This document shows positions 1 to 9,657 of a stretch of 64,000 bases of DNA, in pieces (the first letter of the stretch is position 1; each line of letters begins with the position of its first letter). The notes under the pieces were generated by a model that had not been told where the DNA came from, made no database searches, and saw only the letters and a program-made list of their open reading frames with translations. Position numbers and translations under genes: made by a program. The DNA is taken from contig NZ_CP096670.1 in NCBI RefSeq assembly GCF_023238625.1, positions 2,097,501 to 2,161,500 on the forward strand, written 5' to 3'. The stretch comes from Agarivorans sp. TSD2052 (GTDB lineage Bacteria; Pseudomonadota; Gammaproteobacteria; Enterobacterales; Celerinatantimonadaceae).

Positions 1-2
1 TG

Positions 3-302
3 ACCGATCCTATTTACCCGCTGCAACTAATGGCGATTTTAGGTAAGCAGTATCATGTATGGGATAGCGAAGCGGCTATTAAGTTTATTAGCCCCGGTAG
101 GGGTAAGGTGTATGGCAGGTTTACCCTAAGCAAGCAGTTCGTAGAAAATGTTAAAGCTCAAACCGCCCAAGGAAGTAAATATCAACCAAAAGTATCGGTA
201 GAAGTAGTTGATGAACATGGAAAACTGATCGCTGTCGTTGAGCGAACATTATATATTCGCCTAAAAAGGCAGTACCGACCCGTTTTAGACAATGTCGCTT
301 AA
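3..302 (+). CDS. DUF4442 hotdog-fold protein, 5' end cut by the window
   Basis: The reading frame is open from the first bases of the window, and the residues before the first ATG at 30 (TDPIYPLQL) look like coding sequence, so this is the C-terminal part of a longer gene. The motifs YHVWDSEAAIKFISPGRG and VYGRFTL are typical of DUF4442 proteins, a family with a thioesterase-like hotdog fold; such proteins are usually about 150 residues long and have no settled substrate. It is convergent with the transglycosylase gene, with one base between the stops. No catalytic assignment is possible from this fragment. Confidence 0.75.
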   Translation, partial: TDPIYPLQLMAILGKQYHVWDSEAAIKFISPGRGKVYGRFTLSKQFVENVKAQTAQGSKYQPKVSVEVVDEHGKLIAVVERTLYIRLKRQYRPVLDNVA

Positions 303-303
303 C

Positions 304-894
304 TTACTGGATAAGTGACAAGTTTTGCTTGTAGCGTTCGATGACTTTAATCACGTAGTTTTGTGTTTCGGGGTAGGGGGGGATTTGAAACCCGTATCGC
401 TTAACGGTATTTTCGCCAGAGTTGTAGGCCGCTAAGGCTAGCTGTAAGGATTCAAATTCATCTAATAGCCATCTCAAATAGCGACTTCCTGCTTCGATGT
501 TTTGTTCAGGAATAAATGGGTCGCTGACAGAAAAGCGCTCTGCTGTCGCTGGCATTAGTTGCATTAAACCCATAGCGCCAGCTTTGGATACAGCATTTTT
601 TTTATAGTTTGATTCCGTGGCAATAACTGCATGGATAAGAGCGGGGTCGAGCTTGTGGCGTTTAGCGATGTCATTGATCATTTGGTGGTAGGGACGGTCG
701 CTAGGCAAACGTTGTGATTTTTTTGACGCTTTAGGTTCGTTTAGAGATTTTGGTGTCCGCATCAAAAGGCTCCATTTAGCGCCTTTTTTTTCTTGAGCAA
801 AATGCATTACGCCGTGTTGATCCTGATAGAACCATACGTCGGCGTAACTGTTGCCTGCAATGCTTAACAGAACTAGCAATATAAACTTATGCAA
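304..894 (-). CDS. Secreted lytic transglycosylase, SLT family
   Basis: Predicted periplasmic lytic transglycosylase that cleaves peptidoglycan between MurNAc and GlcNAc, leaving 1,6-anhydro ends. Residues 1-18 form a signal peptide ending NSYA. Residues 19-45 (DVWFYQDQHGVMHF) resemble the DUF4124 module often found before SLT domains. The SLT domain covers about residues 70-190, with catalytic Glu94 in ATESNY, then GLMQLMPAT (109-117) and the AYNSGE motif. The start is TTG at 894, preceded at suitable distance by GAGG; no ATG precedes the signal peptide. It is a single gene, convergent with the DUF4442 gene. The family is clear, but the exact paralogue is not. Confidence 0.85.
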   Translation of the reverse strand: MHKFILLVLLSIAGNSYADVWFYQDQHGVMHFAQEKKGAKWSLLMRTPKSLNEPKASKKSQRLPSDRPYHQMINDIAKRHKLDPALIHAVIATESNYKKNAVSKAGAMGLMQLMPATAERFSVSDPFIPEQNIEAGSRYLRWLLDEFESLQLALAAYNSGENTVKRYGFQIPPYPETQNYVIKVIERYKQNLSLIQ

Positions 895-953
895 TATTTG
901 TAACCTCTAAGCTAAGTTAAGCATATACGCGGCCAACTTCGCTAGCAGTAGAC

Positions 954-982
954 AAAAAAATTGGGCTCACGCCCAATTTTTT
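954..982 (-). terminator. Rho-independent terminator of fldA
   Basis: Stem AAAATTGGGC/GCCCAATTTT with loop TCAC. On the minus strand it is followed by a run of seven U residues (954-960). The stem begins at the flavodoxin stop codon. Confidence 0.85.
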
Positions 983-1508
983 AGTCAGCCAGTTCAGCTA
1001 AACACATTTCTTCATAAACTTGCTTACACCAATCTTTTACTCGCTCTTGGGTTAACTCTGGCTGTCGGTCTTCATCTATACCTAGACCAACGAAGTGCGC
1101 ATCGTCAGCTAAGGCCTTTGACTCTTCGAAGTCGTAACCTTCGATTGGCCAGTGACCGACCACTGTCGCGCCTTTATTAACGACTATGTCATTTATCGTA
1201 CCCATCGCATCTAAGAAGTATTCAGCGTAATCTTCTTGATCGCCACAGCCAAAGATGGCTACCAATTTTTCTGAGAAATCGATTTGCTCAAGATCTGGGA
1301 AAAAGTCGTCCCAATCACATTGAGCTTCACCGTAATACCAAGTAGGAATACCCAACAATATCAATGAAAATTCATCAATATCTTCTTTTGATGACTTGGC
1401 AATATCTTTCACTTCTACCAGTTTTTTTCCCAGTTCTTTCTGGATCATTTGGGCTACGGCTTCTGTGTTGCCAGTATCGCTACCAAAAAATATTCCTACG
1501 CTCGCCAT
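981..1508 (-). CDS. fldA: Flavodoxin FldA
   Basis: Long-chain flavodoxin, a cytosolic FMN electron carrier. In enterobacteria it reduces pyruvate formate-lyase activase, anaerobic ribonucleotide reductase activase, methionine synthase and IspG/IspH. The phosphate-binding loop GSDTGNTE lies near the N terminus. The motifs GIPTWYYGEAQCDWDDFF, FGCGDQEDYAEYF and GLGIDEDRQPELT are close to E. coli FldA. The start MASVGIFFGS at 1508 gives 175 residues, matching E. coli (176); an upstream start three codons earlier is less likely. ybfE lies just upstream, as in E. coli. A likely electron acceptor partner, NrdG, is encoded at 42.3 kb. Confidence 0.95.
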   Translation of the reverse strand: MASVGIFFGSDTGNTEAVAQMIQKELGKKLVEVKDIAKSSKEDIDEFSLILLGIPTWYYGEAQCDWDDFFPDLEQIDFSEKLVAIFGCGDQEDYAEYFLDAMGTINDIVVNKGATVVGHWPIEGYDFEESKALADDAHFVGLGIDEDRQPELTQERVKDWCKQVYEEMCLAELAD

Positions 1509-1529
1509 AAAATTCACCTGTATTACAAA

Positions 1530-1817
1530 CTATTGATTTGTTGAAAATTGAGTAACTTGTTCATGTAACATCTTTTCAATCAGCTCACTTCGGCTGATGC
1601 CCGATGCTGTTGCTAACTGATTGAGTGTTTCGAAAAGCTGCTGTTCAACTTTTAACTCGATTCTTTTAAGCCCATTCGCACGATCTCGTTTAAGTTGATT
1701 TCGTTTATTGGCTTTTAGTTGATCTTTACGCTCCAAAGGATTGGTTCTAGGTCTACCAACTCTTTTTTCACTTGCGAATAGATCAATAGTAGTTCGATCT
1801 GTATTTTGTTTTGCCAT
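1530..1817 (-). CDS. ybfE: YbfE, ribbon-helix-helix-like protein
   Basis: 95-residue basic protein matching E. coli YbfE (about 97 residues) through TDRTTIDLFA, RVGRPRTNPL, KRNQLKRDRA and a C-terminal ISRSELIEKML segment that resembles ribbon-helix-helix DNA-binding folds. In E. coli ybfE belongs to the LexA regulon, but its molecular role is not established. I saw no CTGT-N8-ACAG LexA box in the 40 bases before the start, so SOS control is not supported here. It is 21 bases upstream of fldA and probably co-transcribed with it. Confidence 0.85.
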   Translation of the reverse strand: MAKQNTDRTTIDLFASEKRVGRPRTNPLERKDQLKANKRNQLKRDRANGLKRIELKVEQQLFETLNQLATASGISRSELIEKMLHEQVTQFSTNQ

Positions 1818-1835
1818 TAATTCTGAAACAACCGT

Positions 1836-2057
1836 TTAGCCTAAACCATTGCCTTCCCAAGACAATTGAATTAGACCTTTTGCAATAAAGCCTGCACATC
1901 CCAAAAATAGTACTAGCCAAACGATAGCTCGGCCAAAAGCGGGGACATTGCCTTTTTTTAGTACGTCTTGAATAGCCATGCCGATAAAGAAAAACAGAAC
2001 CACAAAGCCGATATTAAGGGCAAGGCTTTCTATTAAATCAATATGCTTAGCGAACAT
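1836..2057 (-). CDS. DUF2788 small membrane protein
   Basis: 73-residue inner-membrane protein with two hydrophobic segments (about residues 12-32 and 44-62), joined by the conserved loop MAIQDVLKKGNVPAFGRAIVW. This pattern is DUF2788, found in marine gammaproteobacteria beside ybfF and seqA. Start ATG 2057 is preceded by AAGGA at ideal distance; GTG at 2060 is too close to that site. Function is unknown. Confidence 0.8.
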   Translation of the reverse strand: MFAKHIDLIESLALNIGFVVLFFFIGMAIQDVLKKGNVPAFGRAIVWLVLFLGCAGFIAKGLIQLSWEGNGLG

Positions 2058-2113
2058 CACTATCCTTGAGAGAAAAATTCGTCGCGCACTATACCATAAA
2101 GCATCGACAGTTG

Positions 2114-2920
2114 TTAAATATGGGCGGCTAAAAACTGCTCAGTCAAACGATTGAAAAGTGCCGGTTTTTCAGCATGTAGCCAATGTCCTGTGCCAGCGAT
2201 GACTTTTAAGCTGGCATTCGGAAATTGCTGGGCAACTTGGGTTTGGTAATCTGCCACAATATAATCTGACAGTTCACCTTTTATGAACAAACAAGGCTTG
2301 CTAAAAGACTCTCCTGCAGACCAGTCAATGATACTTGAATAACAGGCGTAAAGTTTTTCTACGTCAAAAAGCCAGCGCCATTGCCCGTCGACTTTAGTTA
2401 ACGACTTTAATAAAAATTGGCGAACGCCGGGTTCTACAATGTGTTTTGCCAAACATTTGTCCGCTTCAAGCCGACTGCTAATAGTGCTCGGCTGAAAGCT
2501 CATCAACCCCGAGAACACGGCTGTATGGTTGTGCTGGTAACTGACTGGTGCTATGTCTGCCACCACTAAGGTGCTGATTAAACCGGGGTATTGCTGGGCT
2601 AAAGCCATGGCAATTTTCCCCCCCATAGAGTGACCGACCACGGCGCATTGATCTATAGCTAATTCTTCACATACGGCTTTGACGGCGGCGGCCTGCGTTC
2701 GGTAAGACATAGAGTTAGAGCGGGGGGATAGGCCATGATTTAACGCATCTATACTAATGACCCGATAGCCAAGTTGTTCTAAATGTTTAGCCAGCAGGCC
2801 TAAATTGGATAAGCTGCCGAAAAGGCCGTGAATTAACAAAACAGGGTAACCGTTACCATGTTGTTTGAAATGCAGATTCAATGCTCGGTCTCCGAGTGAA
2901 ATGTGTTGGCTAGTTTGCAT
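2114..2920 (-). CDS. ybfF: YbfF-type alpha/beta hydrolase (esterase)
   Basis: Cytosolic alpha/beta hydrolase; E. coli YbfF is an esterase active on short acyl esters and acyl-CoA. Counting from a possible TTG start at 2953, the oxyanion-hole motif HGLFGS is at 42-47, the nucleophile elbow GHSMGG has Ser109, and the catalytic His257 lies in GTGHWLHAEKP. I chose ATG 2920 (268 residues) because E. coli YbfF begins at the matching point; neither start has a strong ribosome site. It is divergent from seqA, as in E. coli. Confidence 0.85.
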   Translation of the reverse strand: MQTSQHISLGDRALNLHFKQHGNGYPVLLIHGLFGSLSNLGLLAKHLEQLGYRVISIDALNHGLSPRSNSMSYRTQAAAVKAVCEELAIDQCAVVGHSMGGKIAMALAQQYPGLISTLVVADIAPVSYQHNHTAVFSGLMSFQPSTISSRLEADKCLAKHIVEPGVRQFLLKSLTKVDGQWRWLFDVEKLYACYSSIIDWSAGESFSKPCLFIKGELSDYIVADYQTQVAQQFPNASLKVIAGTGHWLHAEKPALFNRLTEQFLAAHI

Positions 2921-3024
2921 TTCATCAATCTGTTTCACAAGCTTGATAAGCAATAATTACGTGCAAAAAAGCAGCTTTTAGTGAGCTTGTTCATGATTGT
3001 TGGTGAGTTATCAACGTTGCTATG

Positions 3025-3030
3025 TATAAT
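3025..3030 (+). promoter_or_regulatory. Candidate -10 element of the seqA promoter
   Basis: A perfect TATAAT lies 41 bases before the seqA ATG. No good -35 is visible at 16-18 bp spacing, so the assignment is tentative. Confidence 0.35.
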
Positions 3031-3070
3031 ATTTGGTTATATTAGTTAGGGCGCAATACGAAAAGTGACG

Positions 3071-3625
3071 ATGAAAACGATAGAGATTGAAGAAGACTTG
3101 TATTTATACATTGCTGGACAAACTAAGCATATAGGTGAAAATGCATCGGACATTTTGCGCCGCTTGCTCAACGTTGATGGTATACAAACACTCGATGAGC
3201 CTTTAGTTCCTCCGCTTATAGAACAGCAAGAACAAGAAGACGAAACGGTTAAACTGGAGTCGACCATGACTTCAGTACCTACTGATTTTGCTAATTTATT
3301 GAATAAATTTGATTTTGATAAAATAGCGGTTGAATCAAGCTCGACCAAACGTTTTTTAGTTATCTTATCGCAACTTTATCATGTCGACAGTCAGCGGTTT
3401 ATCAAAGCGTGTGTCATTAAAGGCAGCAAACGAGAGTATTTCTCTCAAAGCAAAGAGGCTTTACTTGCGTCCGGAAAAACAACTAAACCCCAGGCTATTC
3501 CAGAAACACCTTTCTGGGTTATCACTAATACTAATACCGCCCGTAAGCGCTACATTCTTCAACACGTAGCCAGTGAAATGGGTCTAGAACAGTCGCACAT
3601 AGACCGTCTTTGTGAAGCAGTGTAA
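3071..3625 (+). CDS. seqA: Replication regulator SeqA
   Basis: SeqA binds hemimethylated GATC sites behind the replication fork, sequesters oriC and delays re-initiation. The N-terminal oligomerisation segment MKTIEIEEDLYLYIA and GENASDILRRLL match E. coli SeqA. The C-terminal DNA-binding domain carries TPFWVITNTNTARKRY, where the two Asn residues contact methylated GATC. At 184 residues it is close to E. coli (181). The ATG at 3071 matches the family start; GTG at 3065 would add two residues. The linker (about 40-80) is rich in Glu and Gln. pgm follows 43 bases downstream, the same order as in E. coli. Its presence implies Dam methylation in this organism. Confidence 0.95.
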   Translation: MKTIEIEEDLYLYIAGQTKHIGENASDILRRLLNVDGIQTLDEPLVPPLIEQQEQEDETVKLESTMTSVPTDFANLLNKFDFDKIAVESSSTKRFLVILSQLYHVDSQRFIKACVIKGSKREYFSQSKEALLASGKTTKPQAIPETPFWVITNTNTARKRYILQHVASEMGLEQSHIDRLCEAV

Positions 3626-3668
3626 TAAATTTTATTTAACTTTAACTTAAGCATCGGAGAAGCTATAA

Positions 3669-5318
3669 ATGGCTATTCATCCCCTAGCAGGAAAGCCAGC
3701 TCAGGCTGAGCAACTTGCCAATATTCCTCGTTTAGTCGCGGACTATTATTTATTAAGCCCTGACGTAAGCATACGTGAGCAACAGGTAGCATTTGGTACT
3801 TCAGGCCACCGCGGCAGTTCAAGCCAACGTGCATTCAACGAAAACCATATTTTGGCAGTGAGTCAGGCAATTGCAGAGTATCGTTTAGCACAAGGTACCA
3901 CTGGTCCTCTTTATATTGGTAAAGATACTCACGCCTTATCAGAACCTGCTTTTTGTTCTGCGATAGAAGTATTTGCAGCAAATGGCGTTGAAGTTCGCTA
4001 TCAAGAAGGTTTGGGATATACCCCTACACCGGTTATTTCCCATGCTATTTTGGCTTACAACCGCTTAGGTAAAGAACAAGCCGATGGTGTAGTGATTACT
4101 CCTTCTCATAATCCACCTGAAGATGGTGGCTTTAAATACAACCCGCCAAACGGTGGTCCAGCTGACAGTGATGTCACCAAAGTTGTACAAGACCGTGCCA
4201 ACGAAATTCTTGCTAATGGGTTAAAAGAGGTTAAACGTTTAAGTTACGACCAAGCGATTAAACTGCCTTCTATTGTAGCTATTGATTACATTAAACCTTA
4301 CGTAGATGATTTAGCTAACGTATTGGATATGGACGCGATCGCTAAAGCTAAAGTCAAAATTGGCGTTGACCCACTAGGCGGAAGCGGTATTGCATACTGG
4401 CCAGTGATTGCTGAAACCTATGGCTTAGACATTGAAGTTGTCAACGATCGTGTTGACCCGACTTTTTCATTCATGACGCTAGATAAAGATGGCAAGATCC
4501 GCATGGATTGTTCATCACCTTATGCCATGGCGAGTTTGATTGCGTTGAAAGACAAGTTCGATGTCGCTGTCGCTAATGACCCCGATTATGATCGTCATGG
4601 TATCGTGACTCGCAGTAGTGGATTACTCAATCCAAACCACTACTTAGCGGTTGCTATTAACTATTTGTATTCTCACCGTAAGGGCTGGCCAGCAGAGGCC
4701 GCAATTGGCAAAACCTTAGTATCTAGCTCAATGATCGACAGAGTAGCGGGTAGCTTAGGCCGTGAACTTAAAGAAGTTCCAGTTGGCTTCAAGTGGTTTG
4801 TCGATGGTCTGTTTGACGGTAGCATCGCCTTTGGTGGTGAAGAAAGTGCCGGAGCCTCTTTTTTACGAAAAGATGGTGGTGTTTGGAGTACCGATAAAGA
4901 TGGGATCATTTTGGCGCTATTAGCCGCTGAGATTATTGCCGTAACCGGAAAAGATCCAGGCCAACATTATCAAGGTTTTGTTAGTCAATTTGGAGAGCCT
5001 TGCTATAAACGTATCGATGCTCCGGCAACGATTGAACAAAAAGCGGTATTAAGCGCCTTAGATCCTGCGATGGTTGAAGCTGAAAGCTTAGCGGGTGAAA
5101 AGATCATCGCTAAACTCACTTCTGCGCCAGGCAATGGCGCTGCAATTGGTGGCTTAAAAGTGGTGACTGAAAACGGCTGGTTTGCCGCTAGGCCTTCAGG
5201 TACTGAAGCGATTTATAAAATTTATATGGAAAGCTTTAAGGGTGAAGAGCATTTAGTTCAGATAGAACAAGAAGCGCAAACAATTGTTTCTGCAGCTTTA
5301 GCAAAAGCTGGACTATAA
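3669..5318 (+). CDS. pgm: Phosphoglucomutase (alpha-D-glucose specific)
   Basis: Interconverts glucose-1-phosphate and glucose-6-phosphate, linking glycogen breakdown (glgP is the next gene) to glycolysis. Catalytic phosphoserine Ser146 lies in [11 protein letters not shown]. The Mg loop DPDYDRHG is at 304-311, the sugar-binding loop GGEESAG at 389-395, and the phosphate-binding RPSGTE is near the C terminus. Length of 549 residues equals the enterobacterial enzyme (546). A GGAG ribosome site precedes the ATG. It is likely co-transcribed with seqA and ends at a strong terminator. Confidence 0.97.
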   Translation: MAIHPLAGKPAQAEQLANIPRLVADYYLLSPDVSIREQQVAFGTSGHRGSSSQRAFNENHILAVSQAIAEYRLAQGTTGPLYIGKDTHALSEPAFCSAIEVFAANGVEVRYQEGLGYTPTPVISHAILAYNRLGKEQADGVVITPSHNPPEDGGFKYNPPNGGPADSDVTKVVQDRANEILANGLKEVKRLSYDQAIKLPSIVAIDYIKPYVDDLANVLDMDAIAKAKVKIGVDPLGGSGIAYWPVIAETYGLDIEVVNDRVDPTFSFMTLDKDGKIRMDCSSPYAMASLIALKDKFDVAVANDPDYDRHGIVTRSSGLLNPNHYLAVAINYLYSHRKGWPAEAAIGKTLVSSSMIDRVAGSLGRELKEVPVGFKWFVDGLFDGSIAFGGEESAGASFLRKDGGVWSTDKDGIILALLAAEIIAVTGKDPGQHYQGFVSQFGEPCYKRIDAPATIEQKAVLSALDPAMVEAESLAGEKIIAKLTSAPGNGAAIGGLKVVTENGWFAARPSGTEAIYKIYMESFKGEEHLVQIEQEAQTIVSAALAKAGL

Positions 5319-5334
5319 TTTAAACGGACAAGTT

Positions 5335-5362
5335 AAGGGTATTGAATAAATACCCTTTTTTT
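5335..5362 (+). terminator. Rho-independent terminator of seqA-pgm
   Basis: Stem AAGGGTATT/AATACCCTT (5335-5343 and 5349-5357) with a five-base loop, followed by a T run. Confidence 0.85.
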
Positions 5363-5495
5363 GTGCATAGATAACTCCTGAAAACGTATGCCAACTGCTT
5401 TAAATTGCAAGTTCTGTAATAATTTTGTTACAAATTGACTTTAATTTGGTAGTTGTTCAGTTTTTGTATCGAATGGCGTAAAAGCCCCGTTTTAA

Positions 5496-5509
5496 TTGAT
5501 TGTGATCAA
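5496..5509. promoter_or_regulatory. FNR-type binding site upstream of glgP
   Basis: TTGATTGTGATCAA matches the FNR/Anr consensus TTGAT-N4-ATCAA at all ten defined positions. The same 14 bases contain TGTGATCA, which overlaps CRP half-site sequence. It lies about 310 bases before the glgP start, so the promoter it would control is not fixed. Confidence 0.55.
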
Positions 5510-5734
5510 TAATGGTGGCGGTTTTTCCATGAAAGCATTTTCAAGGGCTGGGCTTTTGATGGGTTTTCTTTACACTTCGTTTCAGTTCTTTGAGTGAAAT
5601 TGTATTTTCTTATGAAAATGCATAAAAATTTAGTCTTGAGAGAGGCTTTTTTACCTAAATGTGATGTAGAACGTATATAATGTCGTTCCGCATCGGTAAC
5701 ATGAGCTCGGATTTTTGAGCACATACGATCTTTA

Positions 5735-5770
5735 GTAGTATTTGCTGATCGGTTAACCAACAAATACTAC
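5735..5770 (+). repeat. Inverted repeat in the glgP 5' leader
   Basis: Perfect arms GTAGTATTTG (5735-5744) and CAAATACTAC (5761-5770) around a 16-base loop containing the palindrome GGTTAACC. It ends about 31 bases before the glgP ribosome site. No T run follows, so it is either a leader RNA hairpin or a protein-binding dyad rather than a terminator. Confidence 0.6.
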
Positions 5771-5814
5771 GTTTGAAGATGTCACCACAAAGGTTAGATA
5801 CAAAGGAAATTGAC

Positions 5815-8289
5815 ATGGCCGCTAAAAAGGCAAAAGCAAAAAACGCACTAGCGTTATCGAAAGTTGAGTTTAAAGATTCAATTATTAAACACTTGCGCAG
5901 TACTCACGGTACTGATGAAGGACGTGCTAACAACCAAGCTTGGTGGAAAGCAACGTGTTCTGCAGTAAACGAATTAGTGTTTGATCGTTTAACTGAAACC
6001 TCTAAAGCAAATGCAGAAAACGATTCTCGTGCTGTACATTACTTTTCTTTAGAGTTCTTGATGGGTCGTTTAACTATAAACAACCTTCACAACGTTGGTG
6101 TTTTTGATGCCGCTCGTGATGCACTTACCGATTTAGGTAAAGACATTAACGACATCTGTGACGAAGAACCAGATATGGCTCTTGGTAACGGTGGTCTAGG
6201 TCGTCTAGCTGCTTGTTTCATCGATTCTTTAGCCACTCTTAACTACCCTGCGGTAGGTTACGGTATCCACTACGAGCACGGTTTATTCCGTCAAGAAATT
6301 CAAGGCGGCCGTCAAATCGAACGCCCTGATAGCTGGCGCGAATACGGCAACCCTTGGGAAATTTGCCGTCCAGAATCAATTCAAGAAGTACCACTTTACG
6401 GTTATGTAGAAACTGTATTTGGTGAAGATGGCAAAATGCGTAAAGTTTGGCACGCGGGTCGCCAAATTAAAGGTGTGCCATGGGATATCCCAGTAGTAGG
6501 CTACGAAGCCAAAACGGTAAACGTATTACGTTTGTGGGAATCTAAAGCGGCTGACTTCTTTGACTGGGACGTATTTAACGCCGGTGGTTATGTTGATTCT
6601 CAAGCTGAGAAATCACAAGCTGAAGCAGTATCTAAAGTACTTTACCCGAACGACGAAAGCGAACAGGGTAAAGAACTTCGCCTTATCCAACAGTACTTCT
6701 TCTGTGCTTGTTCACTAAAAGACATCATTCGTCGTTACAAACGTAACCACAGCGATTTCTCTCAGTTCTCTAAGCAAGCTGTAATCCAGTTGAACGATAC
6801 TCACCCAACTGTCGCTATTCCTGAGTTGATGCGTATTCTTATCGACGAAGAAGGTCTAGTTTGGGACGACGCTTGGAAAATCTGTACAGAAACTTTCGCC
6901 TACACTAACCACACTCTATTGCCAGAAGCATTAGAGAAATGGGCTGTGTACTTGTTCGAAAAAGTACTTCCTCGTCACCTAGAAATCATTTACGAAATCA
7001 ACCGTCGCTTCTTAGAAGACCAAGTTGAAGCTAAATGGCCTGGCAACGATAAAATGAAACGTCACCTTTCTATCATTGAAGAAGGTGAAACTCGCATGGT
7101 TCGCATGGCGTACCTATGTGTTGTGACTTGTTTCAAAACTAACGGTGTTGCAGCAATGCACTCAGAGTTGGTTAAAGAAGATCTTTTCCCAGAGTTTTAC
7201 GAACTATGGCCTGAGCGCTTCGTAAATGTAACAAACGGTGTAACTCCTCGCCGTTGGTTGCTTGCATGTAACGAACAGCTAGCTAAGATGTACGACAATA
7301 CTGTTGGTACTGACTGGCCGCGTAAATTAGACGAGCTAAAAGGCGCTGCTAAGTTTGCAGATGACGCTGAGTTCCAGAAAAACTTCATGGCGATTAAACG
7401 CGAGAAGAAAGTAGAACTAGCTGACAAAATTGAAGAGCTATGTGGCATCAAAGTAAGCCCTGATGCAATGTTCAATGTTCTTATTAAGCGTCTACACGAG
7501 TACAAGCGTCAGCACCTTGCATTGCTACATATCCTTGCACTTTACCGTCGTCTACTAGAAAACCCAGATTATGATATGGGCCCACAAGTATTTATCTTCG
7601 GTTCTAAAGCTGCGCCTGGTTACAAGCTAGCTAAAGACATTATCTACGCGATCAACAAGGTTGCAGATAAAGTTAACAACGATCCACGCATTAAAGACAA
7701 GCTAAAAGTTGTTTTCATGCCTAACTACCGTGTAACGCTTGCTGAGAAACTATTCCCAGCAGGTGATGTATCTCTGCAAATTTCTACCGCAGGTTACGAA
7801 GCATCAGGTACTGGTAACATGAAGTTTGCCCTAAACGGTGCCCTAACTCTTGGTACTCTTGATGGTGCGAACGTTGAAATCGCAGAAGAAGTTGGCGACG
7901 ACAACATCTTCATCTTCGGTCTAAACTGTGACGAAGTTAAAGCGCTTAAAGCTGCTGGTTACAACCCATGGGATTACTACTACGGTAACCCAGAGCTTAA
8001 AGCTGTTCTAGATTGGTTAGAAACAGACTTCTTCACGCCTGGTGCTCCTGGTGAGCTAGCTTCAATCAAGCACAGCTTGCTAGAAGGCGGTGACCCTTAC
8101 CTAGTATTGGCGGACTTCGAATCTTTCACTACTGAGTACGCAGCAGTTGACGCGACTTACCGTGATCAGAAGAAGTGGGCTAAGATGGCTATCATCAACT
8201 CAGCATCAGTAGGTAAATTTAACTCTGACCGCTCAATTGAAGATTACGTAGAGCGCATCTGGCATCTTGAAAAAGTAGTGCCAAACTAA
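5815..8289 (+). CDS. glgP: Glycogen/maltodextrin phosphorylase
   Basis: PLP-dependent phosphorylase that releases glucose-1-phosphate from alpha-1,4-glucans; Pgm, encoded just upstream, uses that product. The PLP-binding Lys670 lies in [11 protein letters not shown], and the sequences [28 protein letters not shown] and [11 protein letters not shown] are family hallmarks. I chose ATG 5815 (824 residues), which has AAGGAAAT in front and matches the family N terminus; a TTG start at 5773 would add 14 residues without homology. Codon use is strongly biased and uniform, as expected for a highly expressed gene. It is a single gene with its own terminator. No glgBCA genes are nearby, so glycogen versus maltodextrin as substrate is open. 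Confidence 0.93.
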   Translation: MAAKKAKAKNALALSKVEFKDSIIKHLRSTHGTDEGRANNQAWWKATCSAVNELVFDRLTETSKANAENDSRAVHYFSLEFLMGRLTINNLHNVGVFDAARDALTDLGKDINDICDEEPDMALGNGGLGRLAACFIDSLATLNYPAVGYGIHYEHGLFRQEIQGGRQIERPDSWREYGNPWEICRPESIQEVPLYGYVETVFGEDGKMRKVWHAGRQIKGVPWDIPVVGYEAKTVNVLRLWESKAADFFDWDVFNAGGYVDSQAEKSQAEAVSKVLYPNDESEQGKELRLIQQYFFCACSLKDIIRRYKRNHSDFSQFSKQAVIQLNDTHPTVAIPELMRILIDEEGLVWDDAWKICTETFAYTNHTLLPEALEKWAVYLFEKVLPRHLEIIYEINRRFLEDQVEAKWPGNDKMKRHLSIIEEGETRMVRMAYLCVVTCFKTNGVAAMHSELVKEDLFPEFYELWPERFVNVTNGVTPRRWLLACNEQLAKMYDNTVGTDWPRKLDELKGAAKFADDAEFQKNFMAIKREKKVELADKIEELCGIKVSPDAMFNVLIKRLHEYKRQHLALLHILALYRRLLENPDYDMGPQVFIFGSKAAPGYKLAKDIIYAINKVADKVNNDPRIKDKLKVVFMPNYRVTLAEKLFPAGDVSLQISTAGYEASGTGNMKFALNGALTLGTLDGANVEIAEEVGDDNIFIFGLNCDEVKALKAAGYNPWDYYYGNPELKAVLDWLETDFFTPGAPGELASIKHSLLEGGDPYLVLADFESFTTEYAAVDATYRDQKKWAKMAIINSASVGKFNSDRSIEDYVERIWHLEKVVPN

Positions 8290-8315
8290 GCGTTTTTAAC
8301 GATTAGTTCGCGATA

Positions 8316-8343
8316 AAAAGGGAGACTCTGTCTCCCTTTTTTT
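8316..8343 (+). terminator. Rho-independent terminator of glgP
   Basis: Stem AAAAGGGAGAC/GTCTCCCTTTT with loop TCT, followed by a T run. Confidence 0.88.
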
Positions 8344-8398
8344 ATTGCTTAAAAACCAGCATACTAGTCCTTAAAATTTATACATCGAAGGGCAAGAT

Positions 8399-9448
8399 GT
8401 GTCACAAGCAACGCTAATCCAACAGGGTCTTCTGCAATTCACCCTAAATGCACCCGAACACGCTAAGCCATTTAGTTTTAGCCTTGGCACGGATATTCAG
8501 GTCAGTTTATTGGCGACAGGGGTGATGTTATTCGAACCCTTAAAGGAAGCGAGCAGGGCGGTTGTGCTTTCAGCGGGTATTCATGGCAATGAAACGGGTC
8601 CGATAGAATTACTCGATCAATGGGTTACAAAAATACTTAAGCAACAAGTAAGATTGTGTCAGCCATTACTCATTATTCTTGGCAACCCTCCAGCCATGAT
8701 AAAAGGAAGCCGAGAGCTAAGGCTAAACCTCAATCGTTTGTTTATCGGCCAGCATAAAAAATATGCAGCTTGTTACGAAGTGGCAAGAGCCCAAGAGCTA
8801 GAACAGATACTGCTGTTGTTTTATCAGCGTTATCTTGGCCTACCAGCCTTCCATCTTGATTTACATACTGCTATTCGTGCTTCTCAACATGAAAAGTTTG
8901 CTATTTATCCGTTTACGCACGGCCAACCTTGGAAACGTACGAGTTTAGCTTTGTTACAAGCTTGTGGCGTTGACTGTGTGTTATTTTCAAACGAACCCGC
9001 TCCCACCTTTAGTTACCATTCTAGCTTTAATCATAATGCAGTGGCATTTACAGTTGAATTGGGCAAAGTACAGCCATTTGGTGAAAATAATCTGGCAAAA
9101 TTTAGTGAGCTAAACAGGGTTTTCGACACCTTGCTGGCGGAAAAGGATTTACATGAGTTTGCCTTTAAGGCCGAACAGGCCAAGTTGTATCAAGTCAGCG
9201 ATGTTATTAACAAAACAGATCCCGACTTTTCATTTAGTTTTAGCCAGCAACAGGCCAACTTTAGCGAATACCCCAGTAATTATCGATTAGCGCAAGATGG
9301 CTGTAACGAGATTTACGTTAAAGATGGGCCTAAAGCAATTGTTTTCCCAAATGAAAAGGTAGCCTTGGGGCAACGTGCGGTGCTATTAGTGAAAAAAATG
9401 ACGGCTAAGGAAATTGAACTCGCAGTAAGCAGTCAACAACTCGTTTAA
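8399..9448 (+). CDS. astE: Succinylglutamate desuccinylase AstE
   Basis: Last step of the arginine succinyltransferase pathway: N2-succinylglutamate to succinate and glutamate. It is a Zn-dependent member of the AstE/AspA family. Metal ligands visible are His62 and Glu65 in SAGIHGNETGP and His156 in DLHTAIR; RLNLNR and VELGKVQPFG are further family motifs. Start GTG 8399 has GAAGGG upstream; the ATG two bases earlier is out of frame. At 349 residues it is slightly longer than the E. coli enzyme (322). The other ast genes are not in this window, so astE stands alone here. Confidence 0.88.
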   Translation: MSQATLIQQGLLQFTLNAPEHAKPFSFSLGTDIQVSLLATGVMLFEPLKEASRAVVLSAGIHGNETGPIELLDQWVTKILKQQVRLCQPLLIILGNPPAMIKGSRELRLNLNRLFIGQHKKYAACYEVARAQELEQILLLFYQRYLGLPAFHLDLHTAIRASQHEKFAIYPFTHGQPWKRTSLALLQACGVDCVLFSNEPAPTFSYHSSFNHNAVAFTVELGKVQPFGENNLAKFSELNRVFDTLLAEKDLHEFAFKAEQAKLYQVSDVINKTDPDFSFSFSQQQANFSEYPSNYRLAQDGCNEIYVKDGPKAIVFPNEKVALGQRAVLLVKKMTAKEIELAVSSQQLV

Positions 9449-9468
9449 ATTCTCTAGGCAAGTACAAC

Positions 9469-9497
9469 AAGGGCTGTGCTATTAATCACAGCCCTTT
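9469..9497 (+). terminator. Terminator-like hairpin after astE
   Basis: Perfect stem AAGGGCTGTG/CACAGCCCTT with an eight-base loop. Only a short T run follows, so termination may be partial. Confidence 0.65.
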
Positions 9498-9612
9498 AGC
9501 GATTAATGTTAACTTCATCCTTGTTGTTCAAGGCTAAATACTGTCAAAACACCAAATTCTAGTACAACCATTCGTTAGCATTAAAATCATGTAGCAGCAG
9601 GATTTCACGTGA

Positions 9613-9618
9613 TATAAT
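9613..9618 (+). promoter_or_regulatory. Candidate -10 element of ydiJ
   Basis: Perfect TATAAT 39 bases before the ydiJ ATG; the -35 region is poor. Confidence 0.4.
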
Positions 9619-9657
9619 CGTCCCAATTTTAACACCTTAGAGTGGGACAATGGATTT

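Larger units (their letters stand above)
5363..5814. other. Long leader region before glgP
   Basis: About 450 bases without a convincing gene. It holds a perfect FNR-type box (5496-5509), a TATAAT at 5676-5681 that could be a -10 element, an AAATGTGAT half-site near 5657 resembling one arm of a CRP site, and a 10-bp inverted repeat (5735-5770) just before the glgP ribosome site. A minus-strand reading frame here has no recognisable domain and was not called. Confidence 0.5.

Noticed and set aside
5506..5763. Minus-strand 85-codon frame in the glgP leader
   Set aside because: It overlaps the regulatory sites, has no domain and no convincing ribosome site.
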